Shown: positions 34,319 through 44,371 of the stretch, in pieces
Layout of the letters: each line of letters starts with the position of its first letter
Position numbering within the stretch: position 1 is the first letter of the stretch
Assembly (NCBI GenBank): GCA_003599575.1
Contig: QZKV01000109.1
Span: 1-64,000 of the forward strand
Direction of reading: 5' to 3'
DNA from: Desulfobacteraceae bacterium
Lineage (GTDB): Bacteria; Desulfobacterota; Desulfobacteria; Desulfobacterales; Desulfosarcinaceae
Length of the DNA: 64,000 bases
Made by a program: the position numbers and the translations under genes
Notes under the pieces: generated by a model
The model's database searches: none
Told to the model about the DNA's origin: nothing
The model's input: the letters and a program-made list of their open reading frames with translations, nothing else

Positions 34319-34527
34319 GACTTGCTCCTTTGCCTCTTTTTAAGGAAAATCCAATTCAAATTGCGTGGAAAGGATCTGCAGGAAGTCATCCCGGCGCAGG
34401 TTGGGGAAAGCAGTTTTGGATGGCTTTTCTCAAGTTTGTTCTTCTTTATATTTTCAAATCGAAGGCTAAAAATGAAGCCGCTCTCGCGCTACAGCAAATG
34501 AGCGGCTTCATTTCGCAGTTTTTCGGT

Positions 34528-35064
34528 TTACTTTTCTATGGCCTCGCCGACAGCTTTGACCAGCGTCTTGATCTCTTCTTCATTAAGTTTGCCGTCTTTG
34601 CGGAATATGAGATATCCGGTCTTGTTGAAGACCAGTACATCACTGGTATCATCGGTCAATCCCCATTCCTTGACGAGGACCTTTTTATAGTCGCGTACGT
34701 AAATGGTGTTTTTGTATTGCTTCTGCTTCTCTTCCAGGCTGGACGAAATGGCGAAATTGGGAAGCCATGTGGCCGCCATGTTAATGATGGCGAAGGATTG
34801 GTATTTTTCCAGGGGAAAGTCTGCGGCCTTGAGGGCCTCGCTGGCCTCGTTGTTCAAGTCCTTTTCATCGGGATCGACGTAGAAAAGGACCGATACTTTG
34901 CCTTTGAACTGGCTGCTGCTCCAAGGCGAGCCGTCCAAATGCCCGCCGAGCTTCTCCTGTAAGGTGACCGTCTTGGGCGCTTTGCCCATCTCCAATTCAG
35001 CCCATGCATACTGAACGGCAAAAAGTAACAGGATCGGTATCAACATCTTCAGCAATGGTTTCAT
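34528..35064 (-). CDS. YtfJ-like periplasmic thioredoxin-fold protein
   Basis: A 178-residue exported protein: residues 1-22 form a signal peptide (MKPLLKMLIPILLLFAVQYAWA). The mature part resembles YtfJ: PWSSSQFKGKVSVLFYVDPDEKDLN, AIINMAATWLPNFAISS and VLVFNKTGYLIFRKDGKL. It lacks a CxxC motif, so it is not a disulfide oxidoreductase. The function of YtfJ proteins is unknown. GGGAGG lies 5 nt upstream of the ATG. Confidence 0.82.
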   Translation of the reverse strand: MKPLLKMLIPILLLFAVQYAWAELEMGKAPKTVTLQEKLGGHLDGSPWSSSQFKGKVSVLFYVDPDEKDLNNEASEALKAADFPLEKYQSFAIINMAATWLPNFAISSSLEEKQKQYKNTIYVRDYKKVLVKEWGLTDDTSDVLVFNKTGYLIFRKDGKLNEEEIKTLVKAVGEAIEK

Positions 35065-35277
35065 CGAGACCTCCCGGATAAAAGAACCAGTTTTTAAGAT
35101 TTAAATCGCTATGTTTCAGGTGAAGGCATCTCTATCGCCGGGGTACATGTAGCATGCCATCAGCTTTACATAAATAGAAATTGTCATCCCATTAACCATC
35201 CAGCGATCTTCCGTATGGGCATTCCGTTCCTGCGCCCTTGCGGGGGAGACGGCTTTCTTGCAGGCAATTTAAGGCAT

Positions 35278-35910
35278 CTAGCCGATCAAGCGGGCCGCCA
35301 TGATGTTGGTCAGGGCGAAAATGCCCGCCAGGTCCAGATGGAACAGCGCCCGGTCATCGATGCCAATGACGACGCGGGCGCTAAACTCTTCGTCCGCAGT
35401 CCACAACAGGACGTAAAGTGGCAGCTGCGGCAAACCATTCAGGCATACCGCGCAATCGGCACCGTTGACCTTGTGTCCGCCGAGTTCACGCGCCTTGACG
35501 ATCAATGCTTCGGGGGCGTTGCCGAACCTCTGGGCGATCGGTTTCACGGGCAGGCTGTGGGCGCCGGTGAAAAACAGCGTGCCGCCGGTAAGTTCCAGGG
35601 GGGTTACCATCCGGCCGCTGGGAGGAACCCCCATGGATTTGGCCAGCGTGGTCAACAGCACCACGCCGGACTGGTAACTCACCCGATGGTTCGGTTGGGT
35701 GTCTCTTAGAATGCGACGCTTCTGCGGATCGACGATGTAATCCATGTTCAGCATGGGGACAATGAAGACCGCGCCGTCAACCCAACCGGCACCTACGGCG
35801 GCCGCGGCATCCTTGGCCGGACGGGTTTTGAGATCGTCCCAAAGCGGGGCGGGTATTTGGTCGGCCCATCGCAAAGGCTGATCGTTTCTTTCTTCCATGG
35901 TCCGGGTCAT
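35278..35910 (-). CDS. DUF3786 family protein
   Basis: A 210-residue protein of DUF3786, common in anaerobic Desulfobacterota (from memory). Recognised segments: YQSGVVLLTTLAKSMGVPPSG, RMVTPLELTGGTLFFTG, and the end with LYVLLWTADEEFSARVVIGID and ALFHLDLAGIFALTNIMA. It has no signal peptide. Function unknown; related proteins sometimes sit near corrinoid or vitamin B12-related genes, but nothing here supports that. GGGAGA lies about 9 nt before the ATG. It shares its strand with the SDR and purL/purQ genes. Confidence 0.82.
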   Translation of the reverse strand: MTRTMEERNDQPLRWADQIPAPLWDDLKTRPAKDAAAAVGAGWVDGAVFIVPMLNMDYIVDPQKRRILRDTQPNHRVSYQSGVVLLTTLAKSMGVPPSGRMVTPLELTGGTLFFTGAHSLPVKPIAQRFGNAPEALIVKARELGGHKVNGADCAVCLNGLPQLPLYVLLWTADEEFSARVVIGIDDRALFHLDLAGIFALTNIMAARLIG

Positions 35911-35985
35911 CTATATTTATCTCCCATATGGGTTGAGCAAGGCGTAATCAAATTTGAAATTTCAATTTTCCGATTTCGAATTCAT

Positions 35986-36804
35986 TCAAATCGGTACTCC
36001 CGGCGCATTGAGCAGCGGCGCAAGCAAGACCGCACCGTCGATGACGATTTCCGTTCCGGTGGTGTAATCGGATGCAGCGGAAGCGAGATAGATGGCGGCG
36101 CCGACAATATCCTCGGGAACACCCATGCGGCCCATCGGTATGGCTTTGCCGGCCGCCTCTTTGGCCTTTTTGGCTTCCTCGGGAGAAAAGGCAATCCAAT
36201 GCGAATCCATCATCTTGGTGATGACGGCGCCCGGCGCGATGGTGTTGACCTGGATGTTGAATGGGGCCAGTTCAGCGGCGAAGGCCTTGCTGATCATGCG
36301 CACGCCGGCCTTGGAGATGGAGTAAATGCCGACTTGCCGCTCCGGATGAAAACCGTCGATGGAACTGATATTGATGATCTTGCCGCCTCCCTGCGCCTTC
36401 ATGATGCGGGCCACGGCCTGGCTGATGAAATAAAGCCCTTTCATGTTCAGGTTCATGATGGTCTCCCAGAGCCTCTCCTCGGAATCGAGCACCGAGGCCA
36501 TGGCGGGACTGGCGCCGGCATTGTTGACCAGGATATCGATGCGACCGAACTGCTGCATGACCGTATCGACCATCTTATGGATCTCCTCCATTTTTCCCAG
36601 ATGGGCTTGAATGGGTACCGCAACCCCGCCGAAGCTTTTGATACCATCGGCGGTCTCTTTAAGGTCGTCGATCTTGCGGCTGGTGATCGCCACCTTGGCG
36701 CCGGCTTTGGCAAAGCCTTGGGCAATGGCTTTGCCGATGCCGCGGCCGCCGCCGGTCACCACGGCGATTTTGCCATCCAATGAAAAACGTGACATTTCAA
36801 ACAT
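35986..36804 (-). CDS. Short-chain dehydrogenase/reductase (FabG-like)
   Basis: A 272-residue SDR. TGGGRGIGKAIAQGFAKAG binds NAD(P), NNAGASPAMAS is the structural motif, ISSIDGFHPERQVG holds the Ser and YSISKAGVRMISKAFAAEL the Tyr/Lys pair. The C-terminus ends with VIDGAVLLAPL. Substrate unknown; this group includes 3-oxoacyl reductases and various alcohol dehydrogenases. AAGGAG before the ATG supports the start. It is the second SDR in this minus-strand block. Confidence 0.87.
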   Translation of the reverse strand: MFEMSRFSLDGKIAVVTGGGRGIGKAIAQGFAKAGAKVAITSRKIDDLKETADGIKSFGGVAVPIQAHLGKMEEIHKMVDTVMQQFGRIDILVNNAGASPAMASVLDSEERLWETIMNLNMKGLYFISQAVARIMKAQGGGKIINISSIDGFHPERQVGIYSISKAGVRMISKAFAAELAPFNIQVNTIAPGAVITKMMDSHWIAFSPEEAKKAKEAAGKAIPMGRMGVPEDIVGAAIYLASAASDYTTGTEIVIDGAVLLAPLLNAPGVPI

Positions 36805-36929
36805 GGCTGACTCCTTGCGTGAAAAGGTTATGGTGGTTTGATAATCGGGTACAGTAAAGCTGTGTATGTGGCTGGCAGAGAAAAGCCCGGGTAAGGCGGA
36901 CCGGATAGCGCGATCCGCAATCCTTGAAC

Positions 36930-37745
36930 TTATCCGGCAAAATAGTCCACGGCATTTTTCAATATCCGCACGCCGGGGGTCACTCCGGCAGGCTTTTCAG
37001 CCTGGCCCCGTTTGACTTTTTCTTTGAGACGGGTCCAGTCCGGATGATTGGTCCAGTGGTTGTAGGCCTCCGGGTGGGGCATCAAACCGAAAACACGGCC
37101 GGTCGGGTCGCAAATGCCGGCAATATCGTCGATGGAGCCGTTGGGGTTGAAGGGGAAAGCGCCCCGGGCCGGCAGGCCTTCGGGCATGGCATAGCGCAGC
37201 ACGATTTGCTTGTTCTCCGCCAACCGATGGTGCAGGTCGGCCGTGGCGAAGAACTTGCCTTCGCCATGACGCACCGGCAGTTCAAAGCGGGTCATGCCCC
37301 GGGTAAAAATACAGGGCGAATCCGTTTCGGCCTTCAAATGGACCCAATCATTGCGGAAATTGCCGCAGTCGTTATAGGTGAGGGCCACTGACCGGCGGGT
37401 GTAATCGCCGTCCAGACCGGGCAGCAGTCCCAGGTTGACCAGGCATTGAAATCCGTTGCAGATGCCGATCACCAGCTTGCCTTGTTCGATAAACGCCAGC
37501 AGCTTGTCGCCGATATTGGTGCGCATGCGCACGGCTTGGATCACGCCGGCGCCATGGTCATCACCCCAGCTGAATCCGCCGATAAAGGCCATGATTTGAA
37601 ACTCATCCAGTGCAATCGCCCCGTCGATCAGCGCATTGATATGCACCCGCCGGGAGTTTGCGCCGGCCTGTTCAAAGGCGTAGGCGGTTTCCATGTCGCA
37701 GTTCAGGCCGTATCCGGTTAAAACAAGAGCGTTGATTCGACTCAT
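36930..37745 (-). CDS. purQ: Phosphoribosylformylglycinamidine synthase, glutaminase subunit (PurQ)
   Basis: A 271-residue class I glutamine amidotransferase that supplies ammonia for purine step 4. The nucleophile Cys is in IGICNGFQCLVNLGLLPG, and the partner His-Glu pair lies in GLMPHPEAYNHW. The length is larger than that of short PurQ (about 225 residues), fitting the type that partners the long PurL. The start overlaps the purL stop as ATGA, indicating coupled translation. Confidence 0.9.
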   Translation of the reverse strand: MSRINALVLTGYGLNCDMETAYAFEQAGANSRRVHINALIDGAIALDEFQIMAFIGGFSWGDDHGAGVIQAVRMRTNIGDKLLAFIEQGKLVIGICNGFQCLVNLGLLPGLDGDYTRRSVALTYNDCGNFRNDWVHLKAETDSPCIFTRGMTRFELPVRHGEGKFFATADLHHRLAENKQIVLRYAMPEGLPARGAFPFNPNGSIDDIAGICDPTGRVFGLMPHPEAYNHWTNHPDWTRLKEKVKRGQAEKPAGVTPGVRILKNAVDYFAG

Positions 37746-40738
37746 GTGAGATCACCAAAGCGTTGGTGCCAGGCTTCTTGGAGCGCCGGCACGGGTATGT
37801 CGATAATGGTTTTTCCTTCGATGCCGCGAATTTTGAGCCGGGCATCGGGGATCACGCGACCGACACAGGCCGCGGGCAAATTCTTGAAATGCGCCTCGAA
37901 AGATTGGCGCCGGCGCGGATCGATGGTGACAATCAGGCGGCCGGCCGATTCCGAATAGAGCAGCACTTGGTTGCGCCCGGCCCCCTCGGACGGGACAGCG
38001 GACAGATCGATATCCATCCCCATCCGGCCCGCCATGGCCTTCATGGCCAGATGCACCCCCAGGCCGCCGCGATAGATGCCGTGGGCTGAAGCCACCCATC
38101 CATTGGCCATGGCCTGCGCCAAAGCGCGGTAACACTGCATGAACGCCTCGGCCTGCACCTGGGGCACGCGCGAGCCCACGTATCCCAGCATGTCGTAATA
38201 TTCCGAAGCGCCCAGTTCGTTGCCGGTCAGCCCGATCACATAAACCAGATCGCCATCCGCTTTGGGGTCCAGGGTGATGCAGCGAAGAATGTCGTCAATA
38301 ACGCTGGTAGCCGAAAATTGCAGGCTTTCCAGTGCCGACACCTTGTGGGTTTCGCCGTAGCGTCCGGGCAGATGGCCATCCACGTACATGCTGTCCTTGC
38401 CGGAGAGCAGTGGAATTCCATAGGCCAGGCAAAGCTCGCGCAGGGCACGGCAGGAGCGCACAAGCTGGGCGGCCTTGAAGCGGCCGTCGGGATTGGCGAC
38501 CGGATCGTACTGGATGGTGGGCCAGCAGAAATTGTCCACCCCGCCGATATGGTCCGGATCTCCTCCCACGGCGATCAAGCGGCGCACGGCCTCATCGATG
38601 GTGCAGGTCGTCATATGATAGGCATCGATGCGGGAGTAAAACGGCAGCATGGCTTGGGAAAAGGCCAGGCCGCGGTTCGAGCCCAGCACGGGCCGCAGCA
38701 CAACCGCATCGCTTAGTGTATCCCGCCCTGCCCCCATCAATGGTTTGATCACGCTGGTGCCCTGCACTTCATGGTCGTATTGCCGGATGATCCACTCCTT
38801 GGAGCAGATATTAGGACGCCCGAGAAGATCAAGCAGCACGCCGTTGTGGTCGTCGGGCGCGCTCAGCACCGGCTCGTGCAGTCCGCGTTCCTGCGGAGAG
38901 CGCCATTCGGCTTCGAATCGCCATTGCGGGAATCCGGCCTTCATCAGGTCCAGATCCACATAGGCGCACGTTTTACCGTTATAGGTGATATGCAGTTTGC
39001 CGCTGTCGGTGTAGCGGCCGATGACCGTGCTTTCCACGGCATGCCGGGCGGACAGTTCGAAAAAGCGCTTCTCGTTTTCCGGTGCAATCGCCACCGTCAT
39101 GCGCTCCTGGGATTCGGATACCCATATTTCCCACTGATCCAGGCCGGCATACTTGAGGGGCACATTTTCCAGCTCGATTGCGCATCCGTTGGAGTAAAGC
39201 GCCGTTTCACCGACCGAGCTGGACAGGCCGCCGCCGCCGTTGTCGGTGATGAAGCGGATCAGGCCCTCGTCACGGGCTTCCAACAGAAAATCGTGCATCT
39301 TCTTCTGCGTATAAGGGTCTCCGATCTGCACGTGTCCTGCGGGTGTATGCTCGGAAAAGGTCTCCGAGGAGGCGGTCACACCGTGAATGCCGTCTTTACC
39401 TACACGGCCGCCGCACATGATCACCAGGTCGCCCGGCAGAATGGTTTTCTGTTCGGAGGGCTCGCCGTTGACTGTGGCCGGCATAATACCCAGAGCGGAG
39501 ACGAACACCAGGCATTTGCCCATGTACCCATGGTCAAACAGCACCTGGCCGAACGGGGTGGGGATGCCGCTTTTGTTGCCGCCGTCGCGCACCCCTTCGA
39601 TGACACCGTCCAGAAGACGGCGCGGATGCAGGTGGGCTTTCAGATCGCCGGCATAGTCGCGCGGACCAACGCAAAAGCCGTAACTGCCCATGATCAGCCG
39701 GGAGCCGCGCCCGGTGCCCATGGGATCGCGGTAGACCCCGACGATCCCCGTGATGGCGCCGCCGTAAGCCTCCATATTGGAGGGCGAATTGTGGGTTTCG
39801 CCCGTAATCGTGTAGTAATGGCGGTCATCGAATCGTCCCACGCCGGCATTGTCCCACAGCACCGACACCACCCAGGGCTTTTTCTTCTGCAGGTCCAGGG
39901 TCGGTGCCTGGATGCAGGTTTTAAAAAGATTGTTGATGGTCTCGGTCTGCCCCGTAGCCAAATCCCGGTAGTAAAACAAGCCCCGAAATGTATTGTGGTT
40001 GCAGTGATCGCTGCGGGCCTGAGAGATGTATTCCAGCTCCACATCGGTCGGATCGGCGAGACCAACTTTGATTCTTTCGGCCCGCACGCGGGGGTCGAGG
40101 AAGTAGGCTCGTATGATGGGGACATCGTTGGGATTGAGAGCCAGGTTGCGCTCGACACTCAGCCGCTGCAAGGTCGCATCGCTGTCAATGGCGAGCGCTG
40201 TGAGCGTGGGCACATGGTCCAGCCGAACCTTGGGAATAATGATCCCCACCCCCTCGGCCGGATTCCAATTCCGCGCACCGAAGATCTTCCATTGTTGGAT
40301 GATATCGTTGGCCAGCAGTTGCGAGGCGATCTTTTGGACCTCGGTTTCGGTCAGGTGATTGCCTTTCAGGCAGTAGCGCTTGGAAGTATACACCGCTTCT
40401 TCCCGGCCCAGGCGAATGCCCAGAAGATCTTCCATGGCCTCGACGGCCGTGGCCCCGGCGTTATCGCGCACACCTGGCCGGAAGCCGACCCAGATGATCC
40501 AATCGGCGTAGACCGCCAGGGGCGCCAGGGAGGAAATTTGCGTAACAGGATTGGTGAATATTTCCGTGCGGACCTGCTCGACCTGTTCGTCTGTCAAGGC
40601 CGCGTCTATGGTGACTATGTTGACCGTGCGTACGCTCTCGGTGTGAATACCGAAGTAATCACGCGCCTTGCGGCGCAGGTTTTCGCCTTCAGCATCCAGC
40701 AGATCGGGTTTGAGTGTTATTTCTATTCGGCTTGGCAT
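37742..40738 (-). CDS. purL: Phosphoribosylformylglycinamidine synthase, synthetase subunit (PurL with PurS-like N-terminus)
   Basis: A 998-residue PurL that makes FGAM from FGAR, ATP and ammonia. The first about 90 residues (ITLKPDLLDAEGENLRRKA) resemble the PurS-like module, then DPTDVELEYISQARSDHCNHNTF marks the FGAM synthetase core, followed by ATP-binding parts (VVSVLWDNAGVG, DNGGGGLSSSVGETALYSNG) and a second AIRS-like half. The glutaminase is a separate gene (purQ) directly downstream. I chose the ATG at 40738, where the conserved part begins; upstream sequence is not supported. The large open frames on the opposite strand are coding shadows. Confidence 0.9.
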   Translation of the reverse strand: MPSRIEITLKPDLLDAEGENLRRKARDYFGIHTESVRTVNIVTIDAALTDEQVEQVRTEIFTNPVTQISSLAPLAVYADWIIWVGFRPGVRDNAGATAVEAMEDLLGIRLGREEAVYTSKRYCLKGNHLTETEVQKIASQLLANDIIQQWKIFGARNWNPAEGVGIIIPKVRLDHVPTLTALAIDSDATLQRLSVERNLALNPNDVPIIRAYFLDPRVRAERIKVGLADPTDVELEYISQARSDHCNHNTFRGLFYYRDLATGQTETINNLFKTCIQAPTLDLQKKKPWVVSVLWDNAGVGRFDDRHYYTITGETHNSPSNMEAYGGAITGIVGVYRDPMGTGRGSRLIMGSYGFCVGPRDYAGDLKAHLHPRRLLDGVIEGVRDGGNKSGIPTPFGQVLFDHGYMGKCLVFVSALGIMPATVNGEPSEQKTILPGDLVIMCGGRVGKDGIHGVTASSETFSEHTPAGHVQIGDPYTQKKMHDFLLEARDEGLIRFITDNGGGGLSSSVGETALYSNGCAIELENVPLKYAGLDQWEIWVSESQERMTVAIAPENEKRFFELSARHAVESTVIGRYTDSGKLHITYNGKTCAYVDLDLMKAGFPQWRFEAEWRSPQERGLHEPVLSAPDDHNGVLLDLLGRPNICSKEWIIRQYDHEVQGTSVIKPLMGAGRDTLSDAVVLRPVLGSNRGLAFSQAMLPFYSRIDAYHMTTCTIDEAVRRLIAVGGDPDHIGGVDNFCWPTIQYDPVANPDGRFKAAQLVRSCRALRELCLAYGIPLLSGKDSMYVDGHLPGRYGETHKVSALESLQFSATSVIDDILRCITLDPKADGDLVYVIGLTGNELGASEYYDMLGYVGSRVPQVQAEAFMQCYRALAQAMANGWVASAHGIYRGGLGVHLAMKAMAGRMGMDIDLSAVPSEGAGRNQVLLYSESAGRLIVTIDPRRRQSFEAHFKNLPAACVGRVIPDARLKIRGIEGKTIIDIPVPALQEAWHQRFGDLT

Positions 40739-40912
40739 GATGGTTTCCAGTCCCTGATACTTATACCATCGGGCGTCCGGGTCGGAATCGGTATCGAATC
40801 GTCCGATCATTGATCGTCGATTCCATAGGAGGGGCTGAGAGGCACACGGCAAAATCGATGACCGATGGCAACCCCGACACCCGACTCTTTCACCGCTCGG
40901 TGGGTCGATAGT

Positions 40913-42271
40913 TTATCTAAACCAGGTAATGCTGATATCATTATAGAAAACAAATATCATCAACAAAATCAGCAAAAAGACGCCAACCTGCTGTGCGGTT
41001 TCGCGCATGCGTATACTTACCGGCTTGCGCTGAATCGCCTCAATGGCGAAAAATAGCAGATGGCCGCCGTCCAGAACCGGAATCGGGACCAGGTTGATCA
41101 CCGCAAGATTGATGCTGATGATGGCGATAAAAGAGAGCAGCGCCAGAATGCCTTCTTCGGCCTGCTGATTGGCCATTAGGGCGATCCGGATGGGACCGCC
41201 GATGGCTTCCTTGGGCACCTTGCGTTCAGCCAGTTTGACGAAAAAGCGGCCGGTCTCCTTGATCACCAGCCAGGTTTGATCCAACCCGCGTTCAAAGGCG
41301 CCCCACAGGCCGAGATGGATGGTGACCTTATCCTCTTCGCGAATCGGGTCCGGCGGAAAAATGCCGATGCGATAAGCGTTTTTTCTGACCCCCATGGCAT
41401 CATTGACCTTTACTTCGGCCGGCGTGATATCCACATCAAAGGTCCGATCGCCGCGCTGAATGGTAAAGGTCAAGGTGGCACCTTTGGATGAGGAGATCGC
41501 TTCATGCATCGCTTCCCAGTTTTGAATCTGTTTGCCATCAATGGCCTGGATACGATCGCCCTTTTGCAGTCCGGCTTTTTCCGCCGGCATGCCCGGTTCG
41601 GCTTTTCGCACGACCGCTTCGAGCTCCTCGTAGCCCTGGATGCCCAGATCGTAATAGGCAATGCTTTCGCCGTAAATGTTTTCGGCGTTGACTTTCTTGG
41701 GGGTGACGGTGAATATGCGTTGCTCTCCGCTTCGAGCGATGTCGACGGTTACAGGTTTGCCCTGGCTTTGCTCTATTGCGGCATCAATGCCGCGCCAGGA
41801 ATCAACCGGATTTCCATTGATAGCCCGGATGAGATCCCCTTCCTGTATACCGGTCTGCTGGGCGGGGCTGTTGATCTCCACATTGCGTACCACCGGACGG
41901 ATGCTTGGCAGACCGACAAAATAGAAGATGCCGATGAAAATAAGAACGGCCAGCAGGATATTGAAAAGCGGCCCGGCAGCCACGATCAGGCTGCGCTTGG
42001 CCACATGCTTGTGGGTGAATGAATAGGGCAGATCCTCCTGGGCCAGGGGAGCATCCGGCTCATCGCCCACCATTTTGACATAACCGCCCAAGGGCACCAA
42101 TGAAACACGGTAATCCGTGCGCCCGACCGTCCTCCCGAATAACCGCGGGCCAAAGCCCAGAGAGAATTTTTCCACGCCCACGCCGAACATCCGGGCCACC
42201 AAGAAATGGCCCAGTTCGTGGAAAAAAATTAAGATGCCGAGGACAACGACAAAAAGAAAGACACTGTTCAT
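40913..42271 (-). CDS. rseP: Site-2 protease RseP (regulated intramembrane metalloprotease)
   Basis: A 452-residue inner-membrane zinc protease. HELGH (residues 18-22) in the first helix is the zinc site, and NLVPIPVLDGGHLLFFAIE near the C-terminus carries the third ligand. Two PDZ domains lie between (one near INSPAQQTGIQEGDLIRAING, split here: INSPAQQTGIQEGD and LIRAING; the other near PGMPAEKAGLQKGDRIQAIDG). In E. coli RseP cuts anti-sigma factor RseA and clears signal peptides. It is the last gene of the rpsB...dxr-rseP cluster, as in many proteobacteria. Confidence 0.92.
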   Translation of the reverse strand: MNSVFLFVVVLGILIFFHELGHFLVARMFGVGVEKFSLGFGPRLFGRTVGRTDYRVSLVPLGGYVKMVGDEPDAPLAQEDLPYSFTHKHVAKRSLIVAAGPLFNILLAVLIFIGIFYFVGLPSIRPVVRNVEINSPAQQTGIQEGDLIRAINGNPVDSWRGIDAAIEQSQGKPVTVDIARSGEQRIFTVTPKKVNAENIYGESIAYYDLGIQGYEELEAVVRKAEPGMPAEKAGLQKGDRIQAIDGKQIQNWEAMHEAISSSKGATLTFTIQRGDRTFDVDITPAEVKVNDAMGVRKNAYRIGIFPPDPIREEDKVTIHLGLWGAFERGLDQTWLVIKETGRFFVKLAERKVPKEAIGGPIRIALMANQQAEEGILALLSFIAIISINLAVINLVPIPVLDGGHLLFFAIEAIQRKPVSIRMRETAQQVGVFLLILLMIFVFYNDISITWFR

Positions 42272-42389
42272 GGGTTACTTTCCAAATCACCTATTTCAGG
42301 GCAAATTGAGCCCTGTAGGGCATTGTTTCCGGCACACCTCAGGGTACCGGCTTGGATGCCTGTACCTAAACATACAGGCGCGAATTTTT

Positions 42390-43556
42390 CTAACGCACGC
42401 CCATCTCCTCGATCCTGAGCTGCGCCGTCCGGCGAGCCCAGGCATCCGCCGCCATAATGGCGCTCAAATCCGGGTCGGAATCGTTATGGTGCGCCGCCAT
42501 CGTATCTTGAACAACCCCGGCGATGCCCGGAAACCTTAATCGGCGGGCCAGAAAAGCTTCAACCGCCACTTCGTTGGCCGCATTGAGAACGGCGGGCAGC
42601 GTGCCTCCCTTGCGGCAGGCCTCGAAAGCCAACCGCAGGCAGGCAAAACGCTTGAGATCCGGTGGTTCGAATGTCAACGCTCCTATCGCGGTCAGATCGG
42701 GCAAAGGCAGCCCCAGTTTGAGCCGTTCGGGGAATGACAAAGCATAGGCGATCGCCCCCTGCATGTCGGGAATACCCATTTGGCCCATTATGGAACCGTC
42801 GCAAAAAGCCACCATTGAATGGATGATGCTCTGGGGGTGTACCACTACATCGATCCGTTCTGGTGGTGTATCGAATAGCCATTTGGCTTCGATCACCTCC
42901 AGGCCTTTATTCATGAGGGTGGCCGAATCGATTGTAATTTTTGCCCCCATACGCCAATTGGGATGTCGCAAGGCCTGCTCGGGAACGATCTGTTCGAACT
43001 GATCGGCGGGAGTTCTTAAAAACGGCCCACCCGAGGCGGTCAAAATGATCCGGTCGACTTCTTGGGAGCGGCGGCCTTGAATACACTGGAAGATGGCGCT
43101 GTGCTCGCTGTCCACCGGCAGCAAACGCACCTGCTTGCGGGCGACGGCTTGTGTGACGATCGCCCCTGCCATCACAAGTGTCTCCTTGTTGGCCAGGGCG
43201 ATATCCTTGCCTGCTTCGATTGCTGCCAGGATGGGGGGCAATCCGGCCGCGCCCATCATGGCCCCCACCACGGTGTCCACGCCCTTCCAGGTCGCTGCCG
43301 ATCGGTACCCATCGGAGCCATGCAGAATCTCGACCTTCGTGCGCGGCGGGAGAATTTTTTTCAGTTCCGCGGCGGAGAACGCATCGTATACCGCCGCGGC
43401 CTGGGGGTGATACATCCCGATTTGCTCGGCCAACAGTTTTACATTGTTTTTGGCGCTTAAAACTTTGATGGCAAATTGCTCGGGGAATCTGGCGGCTATC
43501 CTAAGCGTATTTTTTCCGATAGAACCGGTGGCGCCCAGCACGGCAAGCGATTTCAT
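42390..43556 (-). CDS. dxr: 1-deoxy-D-xylulose 5-phosphate reductoisomerase (Dxr)
   Basis: A 388-residue enzyme of the MEP isoprenoid pathway. GATGSIGKNTLRIA (residues 8-21) binds NADPH, LPVDSEHSAIFQ (the metal Asp/Glu), LTASGGPFL and ITIDSATLMNKGLEVIEA are the conserved catalytic segments. The ATG at 43556 overlaps the cdsA stop by 4 nt (ATGA); a TTG 12 nt upstream is a weaker start. Normal length. It is part of the uppS-cdsA-dxr-rseP cluster. Confidence 0.93.
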   Translation of the reverse strand: MKSLAVLGATGSIGKNTLRIAARFPEQFAIKVLSAKNNVKLLAEQIGMYHPQAAAVYDAFSAAELKKILPPRTKVEILHGSDGYRSAATWKGVDTVVGAMMGAAGLPPILAAIEAGKDIALANKETLVMAGAIVTQAVARKQVRLLPVDSEHSAIFQCIQGRRSQEVDRIILTASGGPFLRTPADQFEQIVPEQALRHPNWRMGAKITIDSATLMNKGLEVIEAKWLFDTPPERIDVVVHPQSIIHSMVAFCDGSIMGQMGIPDMQGAIAYALSFPERLKLGLPLPDLTAIGALTFEPPDLKRFACLRLAFEACRKGGTLPAVLNAANEVAVEAFLARRLRFPGIAGVVQDTMAAHHNDSDPDLSAIMAADAWARRTAQLRIEEMGVR

Positions 43557-44371
43557 GACAGCAGGCAATCCTTCAGCAAGTAGGCTGTGGGGGCGGCAAA
43601 AAGCAAAGAATCGATCCGATCCAGGAACCCGCCGTGGCCGGGCAGCAGTCCACCCGAATCCTTGACGCCGGCGACGCGTTTGAATTCAGATTCAAACAGA
43701 TCGCCGGCTTGCCCGACCAGGCCTGTCACCAATGCGAGCACGATGCTTGCGGGCAGCGACATAACGGGCAGAAACATCAATGTGTAACCAGCCCCGAAGA
43801 TCACACTGCACATCAAACCGCCTACGGCCCCTTCAATGGTTTTTTTGGGGCTGACCGACGGGCACAGCTTATGACGACCCAAATAACTGCCCACATAATA
43901 GGCACCGGTATCACCCGTGACAACGATCAGCAAAAGCAAAAAAATCCAGCGAATGCCCTCCGGGCTGCCGCCGTCGTAAAGCAATGCAATGAAAGACAGA
44001 AAGAGCGGAATATAGATTAAGGCAAAGGCCTGTTTTAGGGTTACGAGGGGCGCATCCTGGCTGATGCTGAACCTGAAGATGGACATCACGGCGGCGCCGA
44101 TACAGTGAATAATCACGACGGCGACGACAGCAGGGAGGCCGTGGCTCGGGGCCAGCAGCACGAGACCTGCGCCTGAGGCGTAGGTCCATAGGGTAAAAAG
44201 CGGCGGCACCGCAGGTGTGTGATTGCTGAAAGCAATCCGGAAAAACTCATGCAGAGTAATAATGGATACGGTGCATAAGGCCAGGCTGAAGACAAGCCGC
44301 CCGCCCTTCAAAATCAAAAAGATGAGCAGCGGCAAAACCACCAGGGCAGTTATCCATCGTTTCCATTGCAT
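43553..44371 (-). CDS. cdsA: Phosphatidate cytidylyltransferase (CdsA)
   Basis: A 272-residue polytopic membrane enzyme making CDP-diacylglycerol for phospholipid synthesis. About eight hydrophobic segments are visible, and the CDP-alcohol-type signature near the C-terminus reads VGQAGDLFESEFKRVAGVKDSG, then LLPGHGGFLDRIDSLLF, with the conserved Asp residues. The start at 44371 has a weak ribosome binding site. It overlaps dxr by 4 nt but is separated from uppS by a 219-nt AT-rich repeat region. Confidence 0.92.
   Translation of the reverse strand: MQWKRWITALVVLPLLIFLILKGGRLVFSLALCTVSIITLHEFFRIAFSNHTPAVPPLFTLWTYASGAGLVLLAPSHGLPAVVAVVIIHCIGAAVMSIFRFSISQDAPLVTLKQAFALIYIPLFLSFIALLYDGGSPEGIRWIFLLLLIVVTGDTGAYYVGSYLGRHKLCPSVSPKKTIEGAVGGLMCSVIFGAGYTLMFLPVMSLPASIVLALVTGLVGQAGDLFESEFKRVAGVKDSGGLLPGHGGFLDRIDSLLFAAPTAYLLKDCLLS

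Noticed and set aside
38771-40813. 680-residue open frame antisense to purL
   Set aside because: It lies wholly inside the conserved purL gene; its translation has no recognisable domains and follows from the codon bias of purL. The same applies to long antisense frames within the lipase, PDH E3 and acyl-CoA dehydrogenase genes.
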